DNA from: an uncultured Altererythrobacter sp.
GTDB lineage: Bacteria; Pseudomonadota; Alphaproteobacteria; Sphingomonadales; Sphingomonadaceae
DNA: 35,321 nucleotides
NCBI GenBank assembly: GCA_938009055.1
Contig: CALLIO010000117.1
Span: 1-35,321 of the forward strand
Direction of reading: 5' to 3'
This document shows, piece after piece, positions 25,505-33,508 of this stretch. Below the pieces are notes generated by a model. It ran no database searches. It was given only the letters and a program-made list of their open reading frames with translations, and was not told where the DNA came from. Each line of letters opens with the position of its first letter. The first letter of the stretch is position 1. The position numbers and the translations under genes are program-made.

Positions 25505-26521
25505 GTGGCATCCCCACTTACCCCGCTAAAACTTGACGAAGCGACGCGTAGGCGCGTCAAAATCCTCTTCATCGCCAAAAATGCGCTGTGGGATGGAAAG
25601 TTTCACGAGGCTGATGGCAACCATGCCTTTTATCACCGCGAGATGCGCGAAGTGCTCGAAGGTTTGGGATTAAACCTTCAGGTGGAAGACAATTTCGAAG
25701 TTCTGTTCGACAAGCCGGATGTGGATTTCGTCTTACCACTGCTCAACCGAGCGGGCTTCTTCAATTCCGAAATGCTGCTGCCTTTGTTGTGCGAGCGTGC
25801 AGGCATTCCTTATCTTGGCGCAAGCCCCATTCTGCGCGGTCTATCGGATGACAAACATCTGGCCAAACGCGCCGCCCAAGAGGCCGATGTGCCAACCGCG
25901 CCATGGGCGATCTATCGTGCGGGAGCCCCTATTGAAGAAGCGAAATGCCCCAAGGCGGATCGCTATGTCATCAAACCCAATGCATCCTCGGCCAGTTGGG
26001 GCGTTGGCGATGCAAGTGATTGGGCAGGCGTGAAAGAAGCGATCCTTCGCATCCATAATGACGAGGCAAACGGCGGACAGGACGCTTTGGTCGAGCCCTT
26101 CATCGACGGCAGCGATGTCGAAGTGCCGGTTGTCACTATCAATGGTGAGCCGCAAATTTTACCGATGATGATTTTTCGCCAAGCTGATCCATCGCATCTG
26201 CGCACTTATCAGGAAAAGCGCGATTTGGTTGACCGCAGCCAGAAATACTCGCTCGATCCGTTCGAGGATGAAGCGATGGTTGCGAAGATTGACGCGCTGA
26301 CCCGCAAGGCTTGGGAGGAATACCGCCCGTTCGACTATGGCCGCTTCGAATTCCGTGTGAATGAGGAAACCGGCGAAGTGACGTTCCTCGAGCTTAATCT
26401 CAATTGCAATTTGTGGTCGCAAAAGGTGTTTGGCCGCGCGGCGCAATTGGCAGGATGGACGCAAGTGCAGCTGATCGAAACGATCTTGGCCGAGGGGCTG
26501 CGTCGGCACGGATTGCTATAA
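25505..26521 (+). CDS. ATP-grasp ligase related to D-Ala-D-Ala ligase
   Basis: ATP-grasp enzymes join a carboxylate to an amine or similar group through an acyl phosphate. The central part resembles Ddl: ERAGIPYLGASPILRGLSDDK then KRAAQEADVPTAPW. It then has the ATP-binding lysine strand RYVIKPNASSASWGVG, LVEPFIDGSDVEVPVV, and a metal-binding FLELNLNCNLWSQ in place of the usual Ddl E-x-N-T-x-P-G. The changed metal and substrate loop argues against true Ddl activity. The start is uncertain: GTG at 25505, with AGGAAAGG about ten bases upstream, gives 338 residues; an ATG at 25450 lacks a ribosome site. Probable functional partner of the divergent PLP enzyme. Confidence 0.8.
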   Translation: MASPLTPLKLDEATRRRVKILFIAKNALWDGKFHEADGNHAFYHREMREVLEGLGLNLQVEDNFEVLFDKPDVDFVLPLLNRAGFFNSEMLLPLLCERAGIPYLGASPILRGLSDDKHLAKRAAQEADVPTAPWAIYRAGAPIEEAKCPKADRYVIKPNASSASWGVGDASDWAGVKEAILRIHNDEANGGQDALVEPFIDGSDVEVPVVTINGEPQILPMMIFRQADPSHLRTYQEKRDLVDRSQKYSLDPFEDEAMVAKIDALTRKAWEEYRPFDYGRFEFRVNEETGEVTFLELNLNCNLWSQKVFGRAAQLAGWTQVQLIETILAEGLRRHGLL

Positions 26522-26728
26522 GGCTGGCTGCATTTGCAGGCGCTAATTACCAAAAATGGCCGCTAAGACGATTAGGGATTAGGTTCTTTGACAAAATGCT
26601 GTTAGTAGCATCTCCGCTGACGTCGAAATTTGCGACGGACTTCGGATTGTGACGATCGCCGCTTGCTTTCATTAGCCCCGGCGCAAACCAGACTACGACT
26701 TCCTTTCTTCGGACGATTTGATGCACGA

Positions 26729-26751
26729 CCACTCCGCATTTTGCGGTGTGG
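26729..26751 (+). promoter_or_regulatory. Stem-loop in the cold-shock gene leader
   Basis: CCAC-T-CCGCA and TGCGG-T-GTGG pair over 9 bp with one T-T mismatch and a three-base loop, ending 29 bases before the cold-shock ATG. The 259 bp upstream of the gene hold no gene I can support. Long structured leaders that change shape with temperature are known for cspA in E. coli; a similar role here is inference. Confidence 0.45.
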
Positions 26752-26780
26752 CAATTTTCGCGTTCTCGAAAGGAACCACC

Positions 26781-26993
26781 ATGAGTAAAACTGGCACAGT
26801 AAAATTCTTCAACACCGACAAAGGCTACGGCTTCATTCAACCTGACGATGGTTCGAGCGATAGCTTCGTACACATCAGCGCCGTTCAGGCCGCTGGTATG
26901 CAGACGCTCGATAAAGACCAGCGTCTCAACTACGAAGTTGAAACCGGCAACAATGGCAAAGCCAGCGCGGTGAACCTGTCCGCTGCTGACTAA
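26781..26993 (+). CDS. Cold-shock domain protein (CspA family)
   Basis: A 70-residue single cold-shock domain that binds single-stranded RNA or DNA and acts as an RNA chaperone. RNP1 is visible as KGYGFIQP (about residues 14-21) and RNP2 as DSFVHISAV (about residues 27-35), with the starting TGTVKFFN strand. The length and composition fit the family. The start ATG has AAAGGAACCACC directly upstream. The gene is flanked by a leader stem-loop and a 3' hairpin, so it is likely monocistronic. Whether it is induced by cold or constitutive cannot be told from the protein. Confidence 0.96.
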   Translation: MSKTGTVKFFNTDKGYGFIQPDDGSSDSFVHISAVQAAGMQTLDKDQRLNYEVETGNNGKASAVNLSAAD

Positions 26994-27009
26994 CGGGCTA
27001 AATTCGTTT

Positions 27010-27045
27010 CCTGCCGCTTGTATGCGTTACGCTGCGAGCGGCAGG
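27010..27045. terminator. Perfect 9-bp hairpin after the cold-shock gene
   Basis: Arms CCTGCCGCT and AGCGGCAGG pair perfectly around an 18-base loop, 16 bases after the stop codon. No T-run follows on either strand, so it is at best an atypical terminator. It may instead protect the 3' end of the message. Confidence 0.45.
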
Positions 27046-27105
27046 TGCGACCTACGATAAGAAGATGCTGGTGAGCGCACACGCCAGCGAAAAACGGCGC
27101 CCCAA

Positions 27106-27849
27106 TTAAGCGGGCACCTGTGCTCCCTTCCAATCGAACACCTTGCCGCTGTCATCGGGCGAGGAGCGCTCAATCACATCCAGCAGCGCACTTGCCGAAA
27201 CCTGCGGCGTCAACAATTGCCCATCGCGCAGCCCCTTTTGAAAGGGCTGCGACAAGGCGGTGTCGACGGTTCCTGGATGCAAGCCCAGAACCACAGCTTG
27301 GGGATGCGTGCGGCCAAGTTCGAGCGCAAAATTCTTAAGCAGCATGGTGAGCGCCGCCTTCGAAGCGCGGTAGCTGTGCCAGCCCCCCAACCCATTATCG
27401 CTGATCGAACCGACCCGCGCCGATAATGCGGCAAAAACGCTGCGCTTGTCGCGTGCGAAGAGCGGCAACATATGCTTGGCAATCAGCGCCGGGCCAATCG
27501 TATTGAGCGCCAGCGTTTCCGCCATCGTGCCGCTATCAAGGCGCTTGTAAGAACGCTCTGGCCCACTGCCATTCTCAAGCGTCAGAACTCCGCTGGCGAC
27601 CACGACAAGCTCGGGCGGCTCGTCGCGCATCCTTTCAGCGGCATCGGCAATACTTGCCTCATTGGTCAGATCGAAGGCGAAGGGCACAGCGCCTTCGATC
27701 GCGCCGCCACTGCGCGAACCCGCATAGATGCGTCCGCATCCTCTGGCGATGAGTCCAGCCAGCAATGCAGCACCAATCCCCCCGCTCACGCCAAAAATCG
27801 CGGCGCTCTTGGGCCATGGCTGACCCTGATTTTCTACTTCATCGGACAA
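27106..27849 (-). CDS. Short-chain dehydrogenase/reductase (CsgA/YciK-like)
   Basis: A 247-residue SDR. The nucleotide motif is GVSGGIGAAL (a GxxGGIG variant of TGxxxGIG), with Asn in ALNTIGPALIAKH and the catalytic Ser-Tyr-Lys in ALSARVGSISDNGLGGWHSYRASK. The closing LHPGTVDTALSQPF is typical of the CsgA-type sub-branch. Substrate unknown. The start is a TTG at 27849, with TGAGG eight bases upstream and no ATG near. It is divergent from sdhB across 231 bp and convergent with the cold-shock gene. Confidence 0.87.
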   Translation of the reverse strand: MSDEVENQGQPWPKSAAIFGVSGGIGAALLAGLIARGCGRIYAGSRSGGAIEGAVPFAFDLTNEASIADAAERMRDEPPELVVVASGVLTLENGSGPERSYKRLDSGTMAETLALNTIGPALIAKHMLPLFARDKRSVFAALSARVGSISDNGLGGWHSYRASKAALTMLLKNFALELGRTHPQAVVLGLHPGTVDTALSQPFQKGLRDGQLLTPQVSASALLDVIERSSPDDSGKVFDWKGAQVPA

Positions 27850-27955
27850 CGGTAAAACCTCAGTGTATCAGACAGCATCCTATCAATTTTTTCGCGCGAT
27901 ATTGCGCGTCAAGGAGGGCCTGCGCGCTCTTGCTTTTAGGGAGTGACGTATGTGT

Positions 27956-27970
27956 GTCCAACATTTGGAC
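27956..27970. promoter_or_regulatory. Perfect dyad (operator-like) upstream of sdhB
   Basis: GTCCAA and TTGGAC flank a three-base spacer (CAT), 110 bp before the sdhB start in the divergent gap with the SDR gene. The size and symmetry suit a dimeric regulator, but I cannot name one. It might also be chance. Confidence 0.3.
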
Positions 27971-28080
27971 CAAAAGCTAGTGCACAGCGCTCAAGCCACC
28001 TCTCAAAATGCTCAACAGCTCAAGCTTGCCCTCGCCGCCCAATTCGCTAGATAGAAGCAGCGCAAAATACAGGATCGATC

Positions 28081-28863
28081 ATGGCGACATTCACGCTTCC
28101 AAAGAATTCCAAGATCAACAAGACCGGCAATGTCCACAAGACGGACGGTTCCGGCACGGTCAAGAAGTTCAAAATCTATCGCTTCGATCCCGATAGCGGC
28201 GAAAATCCGCGCTATGATACGTTCGAGATTGACCTCGATGAATGCGGTCCGATGGTTCTGGATGCTTTGTTCAAGATCAAGAACGAAGTCGACCCGACGC
28301 TAACCTTCCGCCGCTCCTGCCGCGAGGGGATTTGCGGCTCTTGCGCGATGAATATGAATGGCAAGAACGGGCTGGCTTGTACGACTGCCATCGAAGATTT
28401 GTCGGGCGCGGTGCAGATCACGCCGCTGCCGCATATGGATGTGATTAAGGATCTCGTTCCTGATTTCACCCATTTCTATGCGCAATATGCCTCGATCCGC
28501 CCTTGGCTGCAGACGGTATCGACCACGCCTTCGGGCAAGGAACGGCTGCAATCGCCTGAGCAACGCGAGCAATTGGATGGGCTTTACGAGTGCATTTTGT
28601 GTGCATGCTGCTCTACCTCATGCCCGTCTTACTGGTGGAATTCGGGCAAGTTCCTTGGCCCTGCGATCCTGCTCCAAGCCTATCGTTGGCTGGCCGATAG
28701 CCGCGATGAAATGACAGGCGAGCGCCTCAACGAATTGGAAGACCCTTTCCGCCTTTACCGCTGCCACACGATTATGAATTGTGCGAATGTCTGCCCCAAA
28801 GGGCTTTCTCCCGCCAAGGCGATTGCAGAAACCAAGAAGATGATGGCCGAGCGCCAGATCTAG
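28081..28863 (+). CDS. sdhB: Succinate dehydrogenase iron-sulfur subunit
   Basis: SdhB carries electrons from the flavin of SdhA through three Fe-S clusters to quinone, in the TCA cycle and complex II. The 260-residue protein shows the 2Fe-2S ligands Cys80, 85, 88 and 100 (CREGICGSC onward). The 4Fe-4S ligands are Cys171, 174, 177 and 238, and the 3Fe-4S ligands Cys181, 228 and 234. The start ATG has AGGATCGATC directly upstream. It stands apart from sdhCDA: the upstream neighbour is on the opposite strand. Downstream, the thioesterase and zapE follow closely on the same strand, so a three-gene operon is likely. Confidence 0.97.
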   Translation: MATFTLPKNSKINKTGNVHKTDGSGTVKKFKIYRFDPDSGENPRYDTFEIDLDECGPMVLDALFKIKNEVDPTLTFRRSCREGICGSCAMNMNGKNGLACTTAIEDLSGAVQITPLPHMDVIKDLVPDFTHFYAQYASIRPWLQTVSTTPSGKERLQSPEQREQLDGLYECILCACCSTSCPSYWWNSGKFLGPAILLQAYRWLADSRDEMTGERLNELEDPFRLYRCHTIMNCANVCPKGLSPAKAIAETKKMMAERQI

Positions 28864-28880
28864 CCCGCGCAGGCCAGACC

Positions 28881-29336
28881 ATGGCGAAGAAGGACGAGGT
28901 TTTCGACCATTCCCCCTGCCCCGATAATCCGGGTTGGCATCGCTGGGATCTAAAGGACGAGACGATCTTCAATGGCGCTGTGATGGGCAAGCTCATCACC
29001 CGCAAAGAAGGCGATTTCTGCCGTCTGCGGATGTTTCCCGAACGCCGTCACCTCAATCTGCAAGAGGTCATCCATGGCGCGGTCACACAGTCGCTGATCG
29101 ACATATCGCTTTTCACCGCGATGCATACGCTGGGCAGCGGCAATGCTGGCCCATCAGTTACGCTAGAAATATCGACCCAGTTTGTTGGCGCAGGAAAAGG
29201 CGATCGTCCGCTCGATGCCGTCACGGAAATCATGCGCGAGACCGGCAAGCTCGCCTTTATCCGCGGGACAGTGGTGCAAGAAGACGAAACCGTCGCTGCC
29301 TTTTCCGGCATTGTGCGCAAGTTCACTCCACGATGA
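28881..29336 (+). CDS. PaaI-like hotdog-fold thioesterase
   Basis: A 151-residue hotdog-fold protein of the acyl-CoA thioesterase type (PaaI/YbgC-like). The segment NLQEVIHGAVTQSLIDISLFTAM matches the family's HGG-containing helix region, here with HGA. It is followed by GPSVTLEISTQFVGAGKGDRPLDAV and a final strand set ending SGIVRKFTPR. The substrate acyl-CoA is unknown. The start ATG lies 17 bp after the sdhB stop with a weak ribosome site (AGGCC). Its stop overlaps the zapE start as ATGA, showing translational coupling. Confidence 0.85.
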   Translation: MAKKDEVFDHSPCPDNPGWHRWDLKDETIFNGAVMGKLITRKEGDFCRLRMFPERRHLNLQEVIHGAVTQSLIDISLFTAMHTLGSGNAGPSVTLEISTQFVGAGKGDRPLDAVTEIMRETGKLAFIRGTVVQEDETVAAFSGIVRKFTPR

Positions 29337-30460
29337 GCGGTATCACCCAGCGTTATGAGGAATTGATCGCAGCCGGTGAATTGCAGCGCGATCCCGACCA
29401 GCAGGTCGCCATTGCCGAGTTGATGGTATTGCAACGCTCGCTTGAAACGGCGCAATCCAAAGGCTTGTTCGGACAATTGTTCGGCGCCAAACCCAATCGC
29501 CATTACGGCATTTACATGTGGGGCGGTGTCGGGCGCGGAAAGTCGATGCTGATGGATCTGTTCCATGAAACGCTTGCCATCAAGGCCAAGCGCCGCGTCC
29601 ATTTCCACGCCTTTATGCAAGAGGTGCACGCCCGGCTGCGCGATGAGCGCAAAAAGGAAAGTGGCGATCCGATCCCGCCGGTCGCCGCCGCGCTTGCGCA
29701 AGATCTTGAATGTCTCAATTTCGACGAGATGGTCGTGACCAACTCCGCCGATGCGATGATTATGAGCCGGCTCTTCCGCGCGCTGATCGAAGATGAGGGC
29801 GTGGCGATTGTCACAACGTCAAACCGTCCGCCCAGCGATCTTTACAAGGACGGGCTCAACCGCGAACATTTCCTGCCCTTTATCGATTTGATCGAGGAAC
29901 GTCTGTCGATCCTTCCACTCAATGGGCCGCTCGACTACCGGCTCGACCGGCTGGGCGATATCGACAGTTGGCATACCCCCTTGGGCGATGCGGCGACCGC
30001 TCAGGTACGAGAGGCCTTTTTCCGGCTCACCGATTATAAGCCCGAAGACGCCGAACATGTCCCAAGCGAAGAGTTAGAGATCAGCGCTGGCCGCACAATG
30101 CATGTGCCCAAAAGTCTGAAAGGGGTTGGCGTCTTCTCTTTCAAACGCCTATGCGCCGAAGCCCGCGGTGCGCCGGATTATCTCGCCATTGCGCGCGCGT
30201 TTCATACCGTTGTGATTGTCGGCATCCCGCAAATGTCTAAAGAAATGCGCAATGAGGCAGCGCGCTTCGTTACGCTGATCGATGCGCTATACGAACATCG
30301 CGTCAAATTGTTCGCAACTGCCGAAGTCGAGCCGGAGGCGCTCTATCCCGCAGGCGATGGCGCTTTCGAATTCGAGCGCACTGTCAGTCGTTTAATGGAA
30401 ATGCAGAGCAGCGATTACATGGCGCTTGGCCATGGTGCAGAGCAAGCCGCCATCGCTTGA
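29333..30460 (+). CDS. zapE: Cell division protein ZapE (AFG1-like ATPase)
   Basis: ZapE is a P-loop ATPase that acts on FtsZ rings in E. coli; its mitochondrial relative AFG1/LACE1 aids turnover of respiratory-chain proteins. The 375-residue protein has Walker A GGVGRGKS (64-71), Walker B CLNFDEM (Asp131, Glu132) and an IVTTSNRPP sensor segment, all typical of the family. The start ATG overlaps the thioesterase stop. Its position behind sdhB is compatible with a role near the respiratory chain, but that is inference. The gene ends 9 bp before the convergent RpfF-like gene, with no hairpin between. Confidence 0.95.
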   Translation: MSGITQRYEELIAAGELQRDPDQQVAIAELMVLQRSLETAQSKGLFGQLFGAKPNRHYGIYMWGGVGRGKSMLMDLFHETLAIKAKRRVHFHAFMQEVHARLRDERKKESGDPIPPVAAALAQDLECLNFDEMVVTNSADAMIMSRLFRALIEDEGVAIVTTSNRPPSDLYKDGLNREHFLPFIDLIEERLSILPLNGPLDYRLDRLGDIDSWHTPLGDAATAQVREAFFRLTDYKPEDAEHVPSEELEISAGRTMHVPKSLKGVGVFSFKRLCAEARGAPDYLAIARAFHTVVIVGIPQMSKEMRNEAARFVTLIDALYEHRVKLFATAEVEPEALYPAGDGAFEFERTVSRLMEMQSSDYMALGHGAEQAAIA

Positions 30461-30469
30461 GAAAACCGG

Positions 30470-31537
30470 CTAGGCGACTTTTGCAGCCTCAGCGTGATCT
30501 GCCAGTCGGCGCTGGGCAGCCACCAGTCGGTTCATCACTTTCAGGTCATTTTCACGCAGCTTCAAAGCAGTATCCGCCCACAGTTCGGTAATCCGGTTGA
30601 GTTCATCGAGCTGCAAGTCCCAGCTGATCTTCATCGCTTTGCGCGAGCCGACAAGACCGGCGTGGCGCCGCTGCGATTTCTTGATGAAGTCGCGGCAAGC
30701 ATTGATCCCGTCTCCTGGCTCAGCAAGTTGATGGACAATCCCCAGATCATACATCTCTTCAGCCGTATAGGTCTGGTTCGAAACGATAATCCGGTCAGCC
30801 ATCGCACTGCCAAGCTTGCGTGAAAGCAGCGCATGGGCGCCCATCCCTGGGAAAAGGCCGAACATAACTTCGGGCAGGCCAAACGTCGCAGTTCGCTCGG
30901 CAATGATATAGTCAAAGGATAGCAAAGCTTCGAACCCACCACCAAGCGCAGCCCCCTGGACAAGGCCGACCGTCAGCATGTCCATGTTCAGCGTGTTGAT
31001 GTTGCGTTCAAGTATCCGGCAGCAGCGATGACCATAGCTGACCAAACCATCGCGGTCGCGCTCGCGGATCAATTGCTGGAACAGCGCGAGATCACCGCCA
31101 AAGCAGAACACATCTTTCGCACGGCTGCCCAAAATCAGATAGTTCAACGGCACTTTGTCTGGACCGAAACCGCTTTCGATCTGATCCTGCCAATTCTCAA
31201 AATCATGCAGCATGCTTGGCGTAAAGCTGGGCCGCGATTCGGGGTTCATGAAAGTCCACAAGGCGCGTTGCTGCTCGTCATAAAGAACGTCCAGCTCCTC
31301 AAGCTCAAAAAGCTTAGCAGGGATTGCTGCATGCAGAGCGCTCTCTGCAAACATCTCGTCATCGCCCGTAAGGGGGATCGCTCTATTGATTGCGCCGTCC
31401 ATCACTTCTTTTAGCTCGCTCCGCCCTTTATTGTCTGCGAACTCAATTCCACTCCGCGGGTCACTCGAACCTTTTGGAAGATGTGAAACGAAACTAGGCT
31501 CGCTGGCGGACGGTTTGCAAATGGAAAGATGTTTCAT
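30470..31537 (-). CDS. rpfF: RpfF-like crotonase, probable DSF (cis-2-unsaturated fatty acid) synthase
   Basis: A crotonase-fold protein that closely matches the Xanthomonas DSF synthase RpfF. Shared blocks are FCFGGDLALFQQLIRERDR, VQGAALGGGFEALLS, FGLPEVMFGLFPGMGAH and ITELWADTALKLRENDLK. The two catalytic glutamates lie 20 residues apart, Glu203 (GGGFEA) and Glu223 (GLPEV), as in RpfF (Glu141 and Glu161). RpfF dehydrates 3-hydroxyacyl-ACP and releases the free acid signal. From the ATG at 31537 it has 355 residues, against about 289 in Xanthomonas. The first 45 residues look unrelated and a start at 31402 (310 residues) is possible. No rpfC or rpfG is in the window. It follows asnB after 61 bp. 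Confidence 0.85.
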   Translation of the reverse strand: MKHLSICKPSASEPSFVSHLPKGSSDPRSGIEFADNKGRSELKEVMDGAINRAIPLTGDDEMFAESALHAAIPAKLFELEELDVLYDEQQRALWTFMNPESRPSFTPSMLHDFENWQDQIESGFGPDKVPLNYLILGSRAKDVFCFGGDLALFQQLIRERDRDGLVSYGHRCCRILERNINTLNMDMLTVGLVQGAALGGGFEALLSFDYIIAERTATFGLPEVMFGLFPGMGAHALLSRKLGSAMADRIIVSNQTYTAEEMYDLGIVHQLAEPGDGINACRDFIKKSQRRHAGLVGSRKAMKISWDLQLDELNRITELWADTALKLRENDLKVMNRLVAAQRRLADHAEAAKVA

Positions 31538-31543
31538 GCGGTT

Positions 31544-31599
31544 AAACGAGTCTCATTTCGGGCCAATGGATAGTTAACAGCCCAATGAGAATTTCGTTT
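31544..31599. other. Long stem-loop between asnB and the RpfF-like gene
   Basis: On the plus strand the arms are AAACG, TCTCATT and GGGC against GCCC, AATGAGA and CGTTT: 16 paired positions with a two-base bulge, a small internal loop and a 16-base loop containing GTTAAC. The stem touches the asnB stop codon and ends six bases before the RpfF-like ATG at 31537, where no ribosome site is seen. No long T-run follows. It may attenuate, terminate or control translation of the last gene. Confidence 0.55.
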
Positions 31600-33497
31600 C
31601 AGGAGGTCACTTCAAGTCGTTGCAAACTCTTGTCGAGCATCATCATTTGCCACAGGACACGCGAATTATCTGAGCGACCAGAAATGTGCATCTCGGCAAG
31701 ATTACTTAAGTGACTACTATCGAAAAGCCCTGAATTTATAAGCATTTGACTTTGCGCAACACCACGTGCTTGCGATGCCAGCGGCCCGCGCAGCCACTGC
31801 GCAATTGGGGTTACGAAGCCCTGCTTCTGCCGGTAGAGAATATTTTGCGGAAGGTAACGCTCCATACTCTTCTTGAGCAAATATTTGCCGGTTGAGCGTT
31901 TTACACGGAATTTTTCAGGCAAAGTCGCGGCAAATTCAATCAAGCGGTGGTCGAGCAGCGGTTCTCGCGCCTCTAAACTTACCGCCATGCTGGTGCGATC
32001 AACCTTGGTCAGGATGTCGCCGGGCAGCCAGAATTTGAGATCGGCATATTGTGCACGGTCCAATCCGCTTCTTGCAGGAGCGCCACGCATCAGGGCGATC
32101 AGCTCGTCTTCTGCCTTATATCCACCGAGCGCTTTGCGTGCTGGATCGGCATAGATGGCGCTGCGCTGATCGGCGGTGAGCACGGATAGCCCGCGGGCAT
32201 AACCCGCATCGCCATCGCCCGCGAGCGCAAGCAAAGTGGATTTGGCGCGAAACGGTCGTGGGGCCCAATCCGCCTTGGGCCATAGCTTGCCCAAAGTGCC
32301 AAACAGGGGTTGTCGCAAGGACGCAGGGAGCAGCGAACGCGCGCGTTCCTCATGCGCATGGAAGACTTGTCGGCGATAACCGGCAAAGGCTTCGTCCGCT
32401 CCGTCGCCCGACAAAGCTACAGTCACATTCTCGCGCGCCAATTGGCACACGCGCCATGTCGGAAGCGCAGAGGCATCGGCGAAGGGTTCGTCAAACATGC
32501 CCACGAGCTGATCCATCGCAGTGAAGTCGTCATTGCCAACGATCCGTTCGCGGTGGTCGGTCTGGAACAGCTCGGCCACTTGTTTGGCGTAGGAGGTCTC
32601 ATCGACCTCGCTCACGTCAAAGCCAATCGAGCAGGTTTGGACGGGTGATTGGCTGGTCTCTGCCATCAATGCGACGACAGAAGAACTATCGACGCCGCCA
32701 GACAGAAACGCACCCAATGGCACATCGGCGACCATCCGGCTGCGTACAGCCTCGCGCAGCAAGTTTACTAGCTCAGCAGACAGATCCGCCTCGCTGCCTT
32801 TGCGTCGTTCCGCAAAACTAATGTCCCACCACTGCTTGGGCTGGCTCAGCGGTTTGCCTTGCTCAAGCAGCAGAAAATGACCGGCGGGCAATTTGCGCAC
32901 GCCCTGAAGGATCGAGCGCGTATCGGGCACATAACCCCAAGCGAGGTAATCATCGACGGCGGCAACATCGATCCGGCGTTTGAGCAGCGGATGGGCGAGC
33001 AGCCCTTTCATCTCGGATGCAAAGGCGAGGCTGCCATCGGACAGCTCGGCCAGAAACAGCGGCTTTACCCCCAACCTGTCGCGAGCAATGAAAAGTTCGC
33101 GGGCCTGCGTATCGAACAGAGCGAAGGTGAACATGCCATCCAAGCGCTTGAGACAATCGGCGCCCCAGCGTTGATAGGCGGCAAGAATAACCTCGGTATC
33201 GCCATCGGTGTTGAACTGTGCGCCCTCGCCTTCCAACTCGCGGCGCAATTGGCGGTAATTGTAAATCTCGCCATTGAAGACAATGACCGCGCGCTTGTCA
33301 GCCGAATGCATCGGTTGAGGGGAGCCTTCTAGGTCGATGATCGACAGGCGGCGATGGCCCAGCCCCACACCCTGATCGGTCCAAACACCTGCGCCATCGG
33401 GCCCGCGATGCACCATCGCATCGCACATCCGCTCTACCCGCACCGGATCAACCGGCTTGGGCGTTGGCCCATGAAATATTCCGGCAATCCCGCACAT
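31599..33497 (-). CDS. asnB: Exosortase A system amidotransferase (asparagine synthetase-like)
   Basis: A 632-residue glutamine-hydrolysing amidotransferase of the asparagine synthetase type. The N-terminal domain begins MCGIAGIF with nucleophile Cys2 and shows HRGPDG and FNGEIYNY. The C-terminal domain has the ATP pyrophosphatase loop SGGVDSSS (266-273) and LSGDGADEAFAGYRR. Members of this branch beside exosortase A (the TIGR03108 type) are thought to modify a sugar or other molecule in exopolysaccharide export rather than make asparagine; the acceptor is not known. It begins 11 bp after the xrtA stop in the same operon. The ribosome site is weak. Confidence 0.92.
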   Translation of the reverse strand: MCGIAGIFHGPTPKPVDPVRVERMCDAMVHRGPDGAGVWTDQGVGLGHRRLSIIDLEGSPQPMHSADKRAVIVFNGEIYNYRQLRRELEGEGAQFNTDGDTEVILAAYQRWGADCLKRLDGMFTFALFDTQARELFIARDRLGVKPLFLAELSDGSLAFASEMKGLLAHPLLKRRIDVAAVDDYLAWGYVPDTRSILQGVRKLPAGHFLLLEQGKPLSQPKQWWDISFAERRKGSEADLSAELVNLLREAVRSRMVADVPLGAFLSGGVDSSSVVALMAETSQSPVQTCSIGFDVSEVDETSYAKQVAELFQTDHRERIVGNDDFTAMDQLVGMFDEPFADASALPTWRVCQLARENVTVALSGDGADEAFAGYRRQVFHAHEERARSLLPASLRQPLFGTLGKLWPKADWAPRPFRAKSTLLALAGDGDAGYARGLSVLTADQRSAIYADPARKALGGYKAEDELIALMRGAPARSGLDRAQYADLKFWLPGDILTKVDRTSMAVSLEAREPLLDHRLIEFAATLPEKFRVKRSTGKYLLKKSMERYLPQNILYRQKQGFVTPIAQWLRGPLASQARGVAQSQMLINSGLFDSSHLSNLAEMHISGRSDNSRVLWQMMMLDKSLQRLEVTS

Positions 33498-33508
33498 GGT
33501 CTAGTCGC

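Noticed and set aside
25505-26521. Calling the ATP-grasp gene ddl (D-Ala-D-Ala ligase)
   Set aside because: The metal-binding motif is ELNLNCN rather than E-x-N-T-x-P-G, and no mur or fts gene is near.
26588-26616. TTGACA at 26588 as the -35 box of the cold-shock gene
   Set aside because: The -35 match is perfect, but no acceptable -10 lies 15-19 bp away. A second pair (TTGTGA/CATTAG, 26647-26675) is too weak to list.
27893-27908. CGCGC/GCGCG hairpin near the SDR start as a terminator
   Set aside because: Only five pairs, and no T-run in the needed direction on either strand.
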